The notes under the pieces are model-generated. The model was not told the DNA's origin. It made no database searches and saw nothing but the letters and a program-made list of their open reading frames with translations. Shown here piece after piece: positions 7,141-15,746 of a DNA stretch of 32,135 bases. Source of the DNA: Microthrixaceae bacterium. Its GTDB lineage: Bacteria; Actinomycetota; Acidimicrobiia; Acidimicrobiales; Microtrichaceae. Made by a program: the position numbers and the translations under genes. Positions within the stretch are counted from its first letter, which is position 1; every line of letters starts with the position of its first letter. The stretch lies in NCBI GenBank assembly GCA_023958095.1, contig JAMLGJ010000033.1:1-32135 (forward strand), written 5' to 3'.

Positions 7141-9438
7141 TCATCCCTGGGTGGTACCGCCCGCGAGCGCATCGGGAAGTGCCCCTCGGTGGCTCTCGAC
7201 CACGGCCTGCAGCGACAGGTCGACGAGGTCACCCAGGACCAACCGGTCACCACCTGCCCGGCCGATGCGGCGCACCGGCACGTCCGCAGCCGCGAAGTGG
7301 GCCTCGAGCGCACCCACGTGCTCGGACCCGACGCAGAGCACCGCTCGGCCCGGTGTCTCGGAGAACAGCTCATGGTGCCCCCCGACCTCCCCGACCCGAA
7401 CGCCGATCCCGCTGGTCACCGCCATCTCGGCCAGTGCCACGGCGAGACCACCCGATGCCACGTCGTGGGCACCCACCACCGAGCCCTGCGGGGCGACCTC
7501 CCCGAGCACCGCGGAGCGCACCGCCTCGGCACAGCGGCGGGCCGCCGGCAGGTCGACCACCGGGAACTGCCCGAGACCGCGGCCGCCGTGGGTGGCCGCC
7601 CAGGTCGAACCCGAGAGCGCATCACCCCCGGTTGCGGGCGAACCGACCAGGAGCAGCTCCGCATCCGTTTCCAGCTGCGGGCCCGGCGCCGGTCGTTCCA
7701 GCCGGTCCACCACCCCGAGAACCCCTGCCACGGGCGTGGGGTCGATGTCGGTGCCCAGCGACTCGTTGTAGAGGCTCACGTTGCCGCCGACACATGGCAC
7801 CTCGAAGGCCTCCAGGGCCTCACCGAAGCCGTCGACCGACTCCGACAGCTGCCACATGACCTCCGGGTGCTCGGGATTGCCGAAGTTGAGGCAGTTCACC
7901 ATCGCGATCGGACGTGCCCCCAGCACCGCCAGGTTCATGAACGACTCCACCAGCGTTGCTGCTGCACCTGCACGTGGATCGACCGCGCACCACAGGTGGT
8001 TGCCATCGGTGGTCAGCGCGAGCCCCCGGCCGGTGTCGACACCGGTGTCGGGGTGCTTGAGGCGCAGTACCGATGCATCCGCGCCGGGAGGCGTGACGGT
8101 GTTGAGGAACAACATGTGGTCGTACTGCGACCACACCCAGGACGTGTCCGCGAGCATCGAGAGCAGGTCGGCAGCGGGATCCGCGCACTCGATGTCGTCG
8201 GGGGACTGTGCGCGTCGGTGCTCCAGGTCCTCGGGCTCTCGTCGCTCCCGGTCGTACAGCGGCGCCTCGTTCTCGAGCGACACCGCCGGCACGTCGGCCA
8301 GCACCGTTGCGTTCCCGGTGGCCCCGCCGGCCGCGCCGGAGTCGGTGTCGCCCAGCTGTGGGCCCGGTCCGTCGAGCACACGCAACTGGCCGGTGTCGGT
8401 CACCACCCCCACGACGCTGGCGTTCACCTCCCAGCGCCGCGCGATGGCGAGCACGGCGTCGAGGTTGGAGGGTTCCACGATCGCCAGCATCCGTTCCTGT
8501 GACTCCGAGGTCATGACCTCGAAGGGCTCCATCGCTGGTTCGCGGGTGGGTATCGCATCCACGTAGACGTCCATGCCGGCGCCACCCTTGGCAGCGGTCT
8601 CCGAGGTGGCGCACGTGATCCCGGCACCACCCAGGTCCTGGACACCCACCGCCAACTCCTCGGAGAGGAGTTCCAGGCATGCCTCGATGAGTCGCTTCTC
8701 CTCGAAGGGGTCACCGACCTGCACACTCGGGCGCTTCTCGGCATCGGCCTCGGAGTCGGAGAACCCTGCCGAGGCCAGCACCGACACACCGCCGATGCCG
8801 TCCCGCCCCGTCGAGGAGCCGAGCAGCACGGCCAGGTTGCCCACCCCTTCGGCACGCCCCAGCACCAGGCGCTCGGTCGGCATCACCCCGAGGCAGAGGA
8901 CGTTCACCAGCGGGTTGCCCGAGTAGGTGGGATCGAACACGGTCTCACCGCCGACCGTGGGCACACCGACGGAGTTCCCGTAGCCGGATATGCCCGAGAC
9001 CACACCCTCAGCGATCCAACGAGACCTGGGATCCTCGAGCGGACCGAAACGCAGCGGATCCATGACTGCAATGGGCCGTGCACCCATCGAGAAGATGTCG
9101 CGCAGGATCCCGCCGACACCCGTCGCGGCCCCCTGGTAGGGCTCGATCGCGGAGGGGTGGTTGTGGCTCTCGATGCGGATCGCGACCGCGATGCCGTCGC
9201 CGACGTCGAGCACGCCCGCCCCTTCCCCGGGTCCGACGAGCACCTGGGGAGCAGTGCTAGGGAAGCGCTTGAGGTGGATGCGCGAGCTCTTGTACGAGCA
9301 GTGCTCGGACCACATGACCGAGTACATGGCGAGCTCCAGGTGGTTCGGATCCCGGCCGAGGCGCTCGCGGATCTCCTCGTACTCGTCATCGGTGAGTCCC
9401 AGCGCCCGGTGGGTCGGTTCTACCGAGGTGTTCGCCAT
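7141..9438 (-). CDS. purL: Phosphoribosylformylglycinamidine synthase II (large subunit, small-PurL type)
   Basis: PurL is the ATP-dependent synthetase subunit that makes FGAM from FGAR, using ammonia delivered by PurQ in a complex held together by PurS. The 765-residue length matches the small PurL that needs separate PurQ and PurS, both of which are encoded here. Diagnostic segments are [12 protein letters not shown] near residues 43-54, the [21 protein letters not shown] block with the catalytic-region histidine, and repeated PurM-like ATP-binding folds. ATG at 9438 has no Shine-Dalgarno; TAGCGT lies 7 bases upstream, which suggests a leaderless transcript. purL is cut off from purQ by an oppositely oriented gene and so probably depends on this promoter. 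Confidence 0.97.
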   Translation of the reverse strand: MANTSVEPTHRALGLTDDEYEEIRERLGRDPNHLELAMYSVMWSEHCSYKSSRIHLKRFPSTAPQVLVGPGEGAGVLDVGDGIAVAIRIESHNHPSAIEPYQGAATGVGGILRDIFSMGARPIAVMDPLRFGPLEDPRSRWIAEGVVSGISGYGNSVGVPTVGGETVFDPTYSGNPLVNVLCLGVMPTERLVLGRAEGVGNLAVLLGSSTGRDGIGGVSVLASAGFSDSEADAEKRPSVQVGDPFEEKRLIEACLELLSEELAVGVQDLGGAGITCATSETAAKGGAGMDVYVDAIPTREPAMEPFEVMTSESQERMLAIVEPSNLDAVLAIARRWEVNASVVGVVTDTGQLRVLDGPGPQLGDTDSGAAGGATGNATVLADVPAVSLENEAPLYDRERREPEDLEHRRAQSPDDIECADPAADLLSMLADTSWVWSQYDHMLFLNTVTPPGADASVLRLKHPDTGVDTGRGLALTTDGNHLWCAVDPRAGAAATLVESFMNLAVLGARPIAMVNCLNFGNPEHPEVMWQLSESVDGFGEALEAFEVPCVGGNVSLYNESLGTDIDPTPVAGVLGVVDRLERPAPGPQLETDAELLLVGSPATGGDALSGSTWAATHGGRGLGQFPVVDLPAARRCAEAVRSAVLGEVAPQGSVVGAHDVASGGLAVALAEMAVTSGIGVRVGEVGGHHELFSETPGRAVLCVGSEHVGALEAHFAAADVPVRRIGRAGGDRLVLGDLVDLSLQAVVESHRGALPDALAGGTTQG

Positions 9439-9445
9439 CGTCCCG

Positions 9446-9451
9446 ACGCTA
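9446..9451 (-). promoter_or_regulatory. Candidate -10 element (TAGCGT) for leaderless purL
   Basis: Minus-strand TAGCGT is followed by CGGGACG and the purL ATG. The 7-base spacing would place the transcription start at the ATG. The hexamer and the next four bases are identical to those before the gene at 77-1246. Confidence 0.45.
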
Positions 9452-9535
9452 GTGCCACCGCTGCACGATCACCGCCGCCCGCGCCCTGAACGGCGGCTCG
9501 GTCTCCACGACCTCCCTCATGTGGTTCCCCAAAGC

Positions 9536-9610
9536 AGCCGAACCGACTTCATCCCCATGCAACTGAACAGAGTTCATGCCGATGGAACTGAACAGAGTTC
9601 ATCTTTGATG
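9536..9610. repeat. Three tandem 25-bp repeats with a GAAC-N3-GTTC palindrome
   Basis: Units are 9536-9560, 9561-9585 and 9586-9610. Units 2 and 3 begin with the same 17 bases (AACTGAACAGAGTTCAT); unit 1 matches unit 2 at 18 of 25 positions. Units 2 and 3 contain TGAAC-AGA-GTTCA, a perfect 5-bp-arm inverted repeat; in unit 1 it is degenerate (CCGAAC-CGA-CTTCA). The 25-bp period is about two and a half helical turns. The array lies in a relatively AT-rich 245-bp gap between the divergent purL and 132-aa genes. It could be a cooperative operator for either gene or an iteron-like binding array. It is not the actinobacterial LexA box, which has a 4-base centre. Confidence 0.75.
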
Positions 9611-9689
9611 CCGACAGAGACCCACAATGCCTCGACGAATTGCCGCTCAATGGTTGCGCATGGTTTGCACAATCGTGTAGCAAGTGTTC

Positions 9690-10088
9690 ATGGCAAAGCG
9701 ACAGGTCACCGAAGCCCAGAAAAAGGCAATGGCGCGCGGCCGTGCCAACAGCCGCGTCGTGAGGGAGTACCTGGAGGTCCTCGACCGCAACAAGCCCAAG
9801 AGGGGCAGGCGTCGTACACCTGCATCCATCCGCAAGCGGCTGGCGGTAATCGATTCGGAGTTCGATGGAGCCAGCCAGTTGGCGAAGCTGGAGATGACCC
9901 AGGAACGAATGGACCTGAATGCCGAGTTGGAGGCAATGGAGACCTCCGACGACCTGGATGCGGTGCAGAAGTCATTTGTTGGGATCGCAGCCGAGTACAG
10001 CGAATCGAAGGGCATCTCGTGGGCTGCGTGGCGGGAAATGGGCGTGCCCGCCGCCGTGCTGAGGGAAGCCGGCGTCCCCCGGAGCTGA
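9690..10088 (+). CDS. Small basic hypothetical protein (132 aa), possibly DNA-binding
   Basis: The function is unknown. The N-terminal third is strongly basic, with KPKRGRRRTPASIRKR reminiscent of an AT-hook-like patch. A predicted helical, partly coiled-coil centre follows (about residues 45-95), then a C-terminal block GISWAAWREMGVPAAVLREAGV that reads as two short helices. I recall similar hypothetical proteins in actinobacteria, but with no function. ATG at 9690 is chosen; a GTG two codons upstream (9684) is possible, and neither has a clear ribosome site. Codon choice is less GC-biased than in its neighbours (TCA TTT GTT, AAT, GAA, GTA), which suggests a different origin or low expression. 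It lies on the opposite strand between purL and purQ, with tandem repeats upstream. Confidence 0.75.
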   Translation: MAKRQVTEAQKKAMARGRANSRVVREYLEVLDRNKPKRGRRRTPASIRKRLAVIDSEFDGASQLAKLEMTQERMDLNAELEAMETSDDLDAVQKSFVGIAAEYSESKGISWAAWREMGVPAAVLREAGVPRS

Positions 10089-10141
10089 CCCGGGGGTGAC
10101 TCCGATGCCCCTGCGGTGTCCGGCAGCGGCGTCCCGACCGG

Positions 10142-10837
10142 TCAGCTGCTGGCGGCCGCCGCAGTGCGCGATCGCGCCGCGGTTCCGATGAGTGACTCGA
10201 GCATGACCCGCCCGTCGGTCGAGCCGAGCAGGGCGTGTGCCGCGCGTTCCGGGTGGGGCATGAGGCCGACGACGTTGCGTGACTCGTTGCAGATACCGGC
10301 GATGTCGTCGACCGAACCGTTGGGATTGTCGACGTAGCGCAACACGATCCGGTCCTGCTCGCGCAGCTCGGCGAGCACCTCCTCGGAGCAGGTGTAGTTG
10401 CCCTCGAAGTGGTTGATCGGGATCCGCAACACATCACCCGGGGCGCAGCCGGAGGTCAACGGGGAGTCGGTCGACTCGACCCGGAGTTGGGTGAAGCCGC
10501 ACCGGAACTTGAGACCCGCGTTCTTCTGCAGGGCCCCCGGCAGGAGGTGCGACTCGGTGAGCACCTGGAAACCGTTGCAGATCCCGACCACGGGACCGCC
10601 CCGACGTGCATGGTCCTCCACGGCGGACATCACGGGTGAGAACCTCGCGATGGCACCCGGGCGCAGGTAGTCACCATGGGCGAAACCCCCGGCGATCACA
10701 ACTGCATCAGCACCCCCGAGGGTGGTCGAATCATGGAACACGACGTGAGCGGACGCACCGAGCGACTCCACCGCCTCGACCACGTCCATTTCGCAGTTCG
10801 TTCCCGGGAACTGGACCACTGCCACGCTGGTCGCCAT
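10142..10837 (-). CDS. purQ: Phosphoribosylformylglycinamidine synthase, glutaminase subunit
   Basis: PurQ is a class I glutamine amidotransferase that supplies ammonia to PurL for FGAM synthesis. The catalytic triad is visible: Cys87 in VGICNGFQ, and His195 and Glu197 in MPHPERA. The oxyanion/N-terminal strand region [10 protein letters not shown] and the YLRPGA motif are typical. The 231-residue length is normal. The start codon overlaps the purS stop as TGATG, so translation is coupled to purS. The gene converges with the 132-aa plus-strand gene, leaving 53 bp between the stops. Confidence 0.97.
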   Translation of the reverse strand: MATSVAVVQFPGTNCEMDVVEAVESLGASAHVVFHDSTTLGGADAVVIAGGFAHGDYLRPGAIARFSPVMSAVEDHARRGGPVVGICNGFQVLTESHLLPGALQKNAGLKFRCGFTQLRVESTDSPLTSGCAPGDVLRIPINHFEGNYTCSEEVLAELREQDRIVLRYVDNPNGSVDDIAGICNESRNVVGLMPHPERAAHALLGSTDGRVMLESLIGTAARSRTAAAASS

Positions 10838-11094
10838 CAGGAGACGACCCCCGAGATGGTGATCGTGGAGTCCTCGATCACGGGATTGGTGAGGAAGCGC
10901 TTGCAGAGGTCCTCCACCTCGGAACGGGCCGCTTCCTCGTCCGCGGCCTCGAGCGAGAAACGGATCGACTTGCCCACCGAGACATCACGCACACCGTCGA
11001 ATCCGAGCGCCGGAAGCGTCCTCTCGATCGTGGATCCCTCGGGGTCCGCCACTCCCTCGCGGAGCCGCACCTCAACAACGACGTCAAAGGTCAT
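10837..11094 (-). CDS. purS: Phosphoribosylformylglycinamidine synthase subunit PurS
   Basis: PurS is the small structural subunit that bridges PurQ and PurL in the bacterial FGAM synthase complex. The 85-residue protein begins MTFDVVVEVRLREGVADPEG and has the family's beta-alpha-beta pattern with VGKSIRF and an LCKRFLTNPVIE segment. The start at 11094 is chosen because this is where homology begins and GGGAG lies about 8 bases upstream; the longer open frame to 11409 runs antisense into purC territory. The stop overlaps the purQ start by one base. A GC-rich hairpin separates it from purC. Confidence 0.95.
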   Translation of the reverse strand: MTFDVVVEVRLREGVADPEGSTIERTLPALGFDGVRDVSVGKSIRFSLEAADEEAARSEVEDLCKRFLTNPVIEDSTITISGVVS

Positions 11095-11159
11095 GACCCA
11101 ACTCTCCCACACCCGCCGGACCCCGCCGGACCCCAGGACACCGGACGACACCCGGGCCG

Positions 11160-11182
11160 GCCCGGCCTCAAGGCTGCCGGGC
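11160..11182 (-). terminator. GC-rich hairpin just downstream of purC
   Basis: GCCCGGC (11160-11166) pairs perfectly with GCCGGGC (11176-11182) across a 9-base loop, starting 10 bases after the purC stop on the minus strand. It is followed by another self-complementary block, CCGGGCCGGCCCGG (11152-11165). There is no U-tract. It may be a U-less terminator or attenuator that reduces read-through from purBC into purSQ. Confidence 0.4.
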
Positions 11183-11192
11183 ACGTGGTGGC

Positions 11193-12122
11193 TCAACCCC
11201 GGTCCGCATCCGGCCAGTCGTCGAGTGACACGCCACAGACCCGCTCGTAGGCATCGCGGTAGCGCCGGGCGGTGCGGTCGACCACTTCGTCGGGAAGCGC
11301 CGGCGGGGGCGGGGTCTTGTCCCATGCAAGGCCGTCCAGGTGGTCCCTGACCGGCTGCTTGTCGAACCCGTGCGGGGTGGCACCGGGGGTCCAGTCCCGG
11401 GCCGCCCACAGCCGCGAGGAGTCGGGGGTCAACACCTCGTCGCAGAGCACCAGCTGCCGTGATCCGCCGTCGCCCGGATCGAGCAGACCGAACTCGAACT
11501 TGGTGTCGGCGAGGATGAAGCCCGCCTCGGCCACCACGTCACTGGCCCTGGCGAACAGCTCGAGGCTCACCGCCCTGAGCTGCTCCGCGATTTCTCCCCC
11601 CACGATCCCCACTGCGCGGTCGAAGGAGATGTTCTCGTCGTGATCACCCACCTCGGCCTTGGTGGAGGGGGTGAACATCGGCTCGGGCAGCCGGTCCGCC
11701 TCGCGCAGCCCCGCTGGGGCCCGCATCGAGTGGATGGTGCCCCGCTGGGAGTACTCGCGCCACGCAGAGCCGGTGACGTGCCCCCTCACGATGCACTCGA
11801 CCGGGAGCATCGAGGCACGCCTGCAGACCATGATCCGTCCCGCCAGGCGCGGGTCCCTCGCCCCGTCCGGAAGGTCGGCCAGGGAGGTCGACAGCAGGTG
11901 GTTTGGCACCACGTCGGACAGGTTGTCGAACCACCAGGCTGACATCGCGGTGAGCACACGGCCCTTGTCGGGCACCGGCTCGTCCATCACCACATCGAAT
12001 GCGCTCAGCCGGTCGGTCGCCACCATGAGGAGTCGGTCCCCCGGCAGGGCGAAGAGCTCACGCACCTTGCCGCGGTGCAAGTGCTCGAGCGGAAGCTCCG
12101 GAACGTCGCAGAGCGTGCTCAC
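11193..12122 (-). CDS. purC: Phosphoribosylaminoimidazole-succinocarboxamide synthase (SAICAR synthetase)
   Basis: PurC condenses CAIR with aspartate using ATP to give SAICAR. The 309-residue protein has the family's HRGKVRELFALPGDRLLMVATDR N-terminal nucleotide-binding strand-loop, then LSAFDVVMDEPVPDKGRVL and VECIVRGHVTGSAWREY, and later the FILADTKFEFGL metal/substrate motif. The length fits the longer SAICAR synthetase subgroup common in actinobacteria. The GTG start at 12122 overlaps the purB stop as GTGA, so purB and purC are translationally coupled. They carry out consecutive pathway steps. Confidence 0.97.
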   Translation of the reverse strand: MSTLCDVPELPLEHLHRGKVRELFALPGDRLLMVATDRLSAFDVVMDEPVPDKGRVLTAMSAWWFDNLSDVVPNHLLSTSLADLPDGARDPRLAGRIMVCRRASMLPVECIVRGHVTGSAWREYSQRGTIHSMRAPAGLREADRLPEPMFTPSTKAEVGDHDENISFDRAVGIVGGEIAEQLRAVSLELFARASDVVAEAGFILADTKFEFGLLDPGDGGSRQLVLCDEVLTPDSSRLWAARDWTPGATPHGFDKQPVRDHLDGLAWDKTPPPPALPDEVVDRTARRYRDAYERVCGVSLDDWPDADRG

Positions 12123-13570
12123 AGGACCTCCCCGGGCGTGTAGGTGCGTGCCTCCGGACAGCGTTGGAGGATCCCCTCCACGCGCTCCACGAACGCAGCG
12201 ACCTGCGACCCCGCTGTGCCGGTGAACCCGAGGGGGTCACCGAGGGCGGCATCCAGCGCCGCCCGGTCCAGACCGAGCCTGTCGTCCGCGGCCAGCCGAT
12301 CGAGCAGGTCGTTGCGCTCGAGTCCCTCACCACGCATCGCCAGTGCCACGTCCACTGCGTGCGACTTGATCACCTCGTGTGCGACCTCGCGCCCCACCCC
12401 GCTGCGAACGGCAGCCGTGAGCACCTTCGTGGTGGCGAGGAACGGAAGGTAGCGGTCGAGCTCCCGCTGGATCACCGCCGGGAACGCCCCGAATCCCTCC
12501 AGCACGTCCAACAGCGTCTGGAAGGCCCCGTCGGCGGCGAAGAACGCATCCGGGATGACGACACGACGCACCACCGAGCACGCCACGTCGCCCTCGTTCC
12601 ACTGCCCACCCGCGAGGCCCGAGGCCATGGTCAGGTGGCCGTCGAGGATCACCTTGAACCCACAGATCCGCTCGCAGCTCCGCGCATTCATCTTGTGCGG
12701 CATGGCAGATGAACCCACCTGGCCCTCGCGGAAGCCCTCGGTGACCAGCTCGTTGCCCGCCATCAGCCGGATCGTCGTGGCCAACGAGGAAGGTCCCGAG
12801 ACCAGGGCGACGAGCTGTGCCACCACCTCGAGGTCGAGTGAGCGCGGGTAGACCTGCCCGACACTGCCGAGCACTCGGGAGAAACCGAGCGTGGCGGCCA
12901 CCTCCGACTCGAGCCGGGCCACCTTGGCCTCGTCGCCCTCGAAGAGGTCGAGCTGGTCGGCCTGTGTGCCCACCGGCCCCTTGATCCCCCGCAACGGATA
13001 GCGCTCGATCAGCGCCTCCAGGGAATCGAAGGCCACGAGCAGCTCCTCGCCGGCACTGGCGAAACGCTTGCCGAGCGTCGTCGCCTGTGCCGCGACGTTG
13101 TGGCTGCGCCCCACCATCACGGTGTCGGTGTGCTCCGCCGCGAGCGCAGCCAGGCGGGCGAGCACGGCCGCCGCCCGGGTGCGCATCATCACCATCGCAT
13201 CGCGCACCTGCATCTGCTCCACGTTCTCGGTCAGGTCGCGGGAGGTCATCGCCATGTGGGCGTACTCGTGGCCCGCCAGCTCGGAGAACTCCTCGAGCCG
13301 CGCCTTGACGTCGTGGCGCGTGATGCGCTCCCGGCGTGCGATCGACTCCAGGTCCACGTGGTCCAGCACCGCTTCGTAGTCATCGATCGCGTCCTGGTCG
13401 ATCGCCACCCCGAGGGCAGCCTGCGAACGCATCACGGCGACCCAGAGCCGGCGTTCGAGGATCGCCTTGTGCTGCGGAGCGAACAGCTCCGCCATCTCGG
13501 TGCTCGCGTAGCGTTCGGCCAGCACGTTCGGCACCCGGAGAGGCTCGTCCACGGCACTGCGTTCATCCAC
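12119..13570 (-). CDS. purB: Adenylosuccinate lyase
   Basis: PurB cleaves fumarate from SAICAR and from adenylosuccinate, serving both the IMP pathway and the AMP branch. The fumarase/aspartase superfamily signature GSSAMPHKMNARSCERI is present, as are TSRDLTENVEQMQ and VGRSHNVAAQATTLGKR active-site segments. From the GTG at 13570 the protein has 483 residues (VDERSAVDEPLRVPNVLAERYAS), the usual distance to the NVLAxRYAS block. An in-frame GTG at 13603 would add 11 residues, but it leaves only 35 bp to the divergent zinc-finger gene. CAGAAT six bases before the 13570 GTG could be a weak leaderless -10. The stop overlaps purC. Confidence 0.95.
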   Translation of the reverse strand: MDERSAVDEPLRVPNVLAERYASTEMAELFAPQHKAILERRLWVAVMRSQAALGVAIDQDAIDDYEAVLDHVDLESIARRERITRHDVKARLEEFSELAGHEYAHMAMTSRDLTENVEQMQVRDAMVMMRTRAAAVLARLAALAAEHTDTVMVGRSHNVAAQATTLGKRFASAGEELLVAFDSLEALIERYPLRGIKGPVGTQADQLDLFEGDEAKVARLESEVAATLGFSRVLGSVGQVYPRSLDLEVVAQLVALVSGPSSLATTIRLMAGNELVTEGFREGQVGSSAMPHKMNARSCERICGFKVILDGHLTMASGLAGGQWNEGDVACSVVRRVVIPDAFFAADGAFQTLLDVLEGFGAFPAVIQRELDRYLPFLATTKVLTAAVRSGVGREVAHEVIKSHAVDVALAMRGEGLERNDLLDRLAADDRLGLDRAALDAALGDPLGFTGTAGSQVAAFVERVEGILQRCPEARTYTPGEVL

Positions 13571-13638
13571 ACCGCCATTCTGGCCGGTGGTGGCCCCCGC
13601 CACTCAAGGCCGCGGCCGGACATGCCGAACCACGGGGT

Positions 13639-13986
13639 GTGACGAGTTGTGTGCGCCACCCGATGTCGATCGCCGAGCAGGTCTGCCGACGCTGTGGTCA
13701 CGACTTCTGCACCGACTGCGTCGTGTACCCCTTCGGTGTGGCCAAGGGCGCGATGTGCATCGCCTGTGCCCTCGAAGCCGGCGGGGTGAGCCGTCAGAAC
13801 ACCGGCCGTCCACGCCTCTCGCGCAGGCAGGTGCGCGAACGCCTGGCACACGAGCAACCGGCCGCACCGCCCCCTGAGGCTCCCGAACCCACCACTCCGG
13901 AGCCGGCGATCGACGAACTCGACGAGGCCTGGCTCCAGGGCGAGGTCGACCCCGAGACCCTCGGGGGCTGGTCACACCGCTTCTGA
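13639..13986 (+). CDS. Small B-box-like zinc-binding protein, 115 aa
   Basis: No function can be assigned. The first 45 residues contain C4-x2-H7 ... C16-x2-C19 ... C24-x2-C27 ... C40-x2-C43, the spacing of the short zinc module (C-x-R-H-P start) found at the N-terminus of many actinobacterial proteins, including some rhomboid proteases. Here it stands alone. The rest is charged, proline- and glutamate-rich and probably disordered, ending with an acidic helix-like DELDEAWLQGEVD. No membrane segment is present. GTG at 13639 is chosen because it keeps Cys4 and His7; the in-frame extension upstream is antisense to purB. It interrupts the purine cluster on the opposite strand, diverging from purB and converging with purE. 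Confidence 0.75.
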   Translation: MTSCVRHPMSIAEQVCRRCGHDFCTDCVVYPFGVAKGAMCIACALEAGGVSRQNTGRPRLSRRQVRERLAHEQPAAPPPEAPEPTTPEPAIDELDEAWLQGEVDPETLGGWSHRF

Positions 13987-14004
13987 GCACCGCATCGCGG
14001 CGGC

Positions 14005-14514
14005 TCAGCGGTCGAGGTCCCGGTCCTGTGCCCTCGAATAGTCGACCAGGCCGAGCCTGAAGTCCTCGAGTCTGCTCGCCAGTGCCTCATCGGACAGCCC
14101 GAGGATCCGTGCGGCCAGCAGGCCCGCGTTGCGGGCACCACCGATCGCCATGGTTGCAACCGGCACTCCGCCGGGCATCTGGGCGATCGACAGCAGCGAA
14201 TCGTTCCCGCCCAGGTGACGGGTCGGTACCGGCACCCCGATGACCGGGAGCGTGGTGAGCGAGGCGATCATTCCCGGCAGGTGTGCCGCTCCACCCGCTC
14301 CGGCGATGACCACCGACAGCCCCCGATCCACGGCGCTGCGGGCGTAGTCCACCATCCGCTCGGGGCTCCGGTGGGCGCTGATGACCCTGAACTCGGTGTC
14401 AACCCCGAGCTCCGAGAGGACCTCCACCGCTTCCCTCATGACCGGGGCATCCGAACTCGACCCCATGACCACCCCCACCGGTGGTGCCACCCCGGAGAAC
14501 TCCGAGCCGCCCAT
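14005..14514 (-). CDS. purE: N5-carboxyaminoimidazole ribonucleotide mutase
   Basis: PurE moves the carboxylate of N5-CAIR to C4, giving CAIR, after PurK has made N5-CAIR. The class I bacterial features are all visible in the 169-residue protein: [14 protein letters not shown] near the N-terminus, the [11 protein letters not shown] loop with the catalytic histidine, [12 protein letters not shown] and the [13 protein letters not shown] segment. ATG at 14514 has GGGAGG about 6 bases upstream. It lies 39 bp after purK and is the last gene of the purD-purK-purE run. Confidence 0.97.
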   Translation of the reverse strand: MGGSEFSGVAPPVGVVMGSSSDAPVMREAVEVLSELGVDTEFRVISAHRSPERMVDYARSAVDRGLSVVIAGAGGAAHLPGMIASLTTLPVIGVPVPTRHLGGNDSLLSIAQMPGGVPVATMAIGGARNAGLLAARILGLSDEALASRLEDFRLGLVDYSRAQDRDLDR

Positions 14515-14553
14515 CAGCGCCTCCCGCTGCAGTTGCGACGTGCCATCCCGCGA

Positions 14554-15735
14554 TCATCCCACGCGGTCGGTGCCATCGGTGGGGTCTGGCTGGCCCGCCA
14601 GCAGGGAGGCGGCACGCAGTGCGTCGTGGCGGGCGGCTCCGGGCTCACCGGCCACGACGGTGACGTGACCGATCTTGCGACGGTCACGCGGGGCCTTTCC
14701 GTACAGGTGCAGGTGTGCGCCGGGCACCTCGGAAAGGGCCAGCGCCTGGCGTTGCCGTGGATCGGTGTCCCCGACACCGACCACGTTGGCCATCGCCACA
14801 CCACCGCCGAGCATCTCGGTGGGGCCCAGTGGCCAGTCGAGGACGGCCCTGAGGTGCTGTTCGAACTGTGAGGTGGCGGCGCCCTCGATCGTCAGGTGTC
14901 CCGAGTTGTGCACCCTGGGCGCGATCTCGTTCACGAGGACCTCACCGTCGGGCAGCACGAACAACTCCACCGCCAGCACACCGACCGCGCCGGTGTGGCG
15001 GGCCACCTCCGCGGCCACCTCGCGCGCGCGGAGCGCGACCTGCTCACCCACCGGCGCCGGGTACAGCACCTCGTCACACATCCCGTCCACCTGGACCGTC
15101 TCGAGCACGGGCCAGGTGCGCACCTCCCCACTGGGCCGGCGCGCCACGAGCACCGCGAGCTCGCAGCCGAGTTCGAGCCGCGGCTCCACGACGAGTGGCG
15201 CACCGTCGTACCCGTCGAGGAACGCGGTCACGTCGTCGGCTCCGAGCATCCACACCGCCCGTCCGTCGTAGCCGCCGCGCGACGCCTTCGCCACGAGTTC
15301 GCCGGGATGCGCAGCGGAGAAGGCCTCGACCGCGTGGTGCGCCCCGGCAGGGGATGCCCCCGGGTCCACGACCACGAAGTCGGGCACCGGGATCCCGGCG
15401 GCCGCGAAGTCCGAACGCTGGTGGGCCTTGTCGGAGAAGGCGAGCGTCCCTACACCGGGGCGGACCGCCACACCTTCGGCCTCGAGTGCCGCCAGCGTGG
15501 GATGGTGCACGTTCTCGTGGTCGATGGTCACCACGTCCACACCCGTGGCGAACGTCCTCAGGGCAACGGGGTCGGAGGCGTCACCACGCACCACCCTCGG
15601 CGTCACCTCCGCGGCGCCCTCGTCGGACTCCGCCGCCAGCACCACCACGTCGACCCCGAGGGGTGACGCAGCCTCGCAGAGCATCCGGGCCAACTGGCCA
15701 CCGCCCAGCACTCCGACCGTCGGTGCTGCACCCAC
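14554..15735 (-). CDS. purK: 5-(carboxyamino)imidazole ribonucleotide synthase
   Basis: PurK is an ATP-grasp ligase that converts AIR, bicarbonate and ATP to N5-CAIR. The N-terminus VGVLGGGQLARML is the conserved dinucleotide-like loop, followed by the ATP-grasp core (SDKAHQRSDFAAAGIPVPDF, LVAKASRGGYDGRAVW) and the metal-binding VNEIAPRVHNSGH motif. The start is GTG at 15735: it is 11 bp after the purD stop, has GAGG upstream, and gives the normal length of 393 residues. The open frame extending to 16032 is an out-of-frame overlap with purD and is rejected. Confidence 0.95.
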   Translation of the reverse strand: MGAAPTVGVLGGGQLARMLCEAASPLGVDVVVLAAESDEGAAEVTPRVVRGDASDPVALRTFATGVDVVTIDHENVHHPTLAALEAEGVAVRPGVGTLAFSDKAHQRSDFAAAGIPVPDFVVVDPGASPAGAHHAVEAFSAAHPGELVAKASRGGYDGRAVWMLGADDVTAFLDGYDGAPLVVEPRLELGCELAVLVARRPSGEVRTWPVLETVQVDGMCDEVLYPAPVGEQVALRAREVAAEVARHTGAVGVLAVELFVLPDGEVLVNEIAPRVHNSGHLTIEGAATSQFEQHLRAVLDWPLGPTEMLGGGVAMANVVGVGDTDPRQRQALALSEVPGAHLHLYGKAPRDRRKIGHVTVVAGEPGAARHDALRAASLLAGQPDPTDGTDRVG

Positions 15736-15746
15736 CGGTGGTGGCC

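Noticed and set aside
5456..7771. 771-codon plus-strand open frame
   Set aside because: Ser/Pro/Thr-rich antisense shadow of the lipoprotein gene and the purL 3' end, with no recognisable motif.
9536..9610. CRISPR array
   Set aside because: Units are contiguous 25-bp tandem repeats with no unique spacers and no cas genes anywhere in the window.
9161..10099. Plus-strand open frame running from inside purL through the 25-bp repeats and over the 132-aa gene
   Set aside because: It starts antisense to purL and overlaps the 132-aa gene in another frame. The repeats read through it only because they contain no stop in that frame.
13602..13608. ACTCAAG, a possible HAIR half-site near purB
   Set aside because: No CTTGAGT arm lies seven bases away, and a single 7-mer is expected by chance in 32 kb.
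13336..13638. 101-codon N-terminal extension of the zinc-finger protein
   Set aside because: It is antisense to the purB 5' end and compositionally like noise; the zinc module is complete from 13639.
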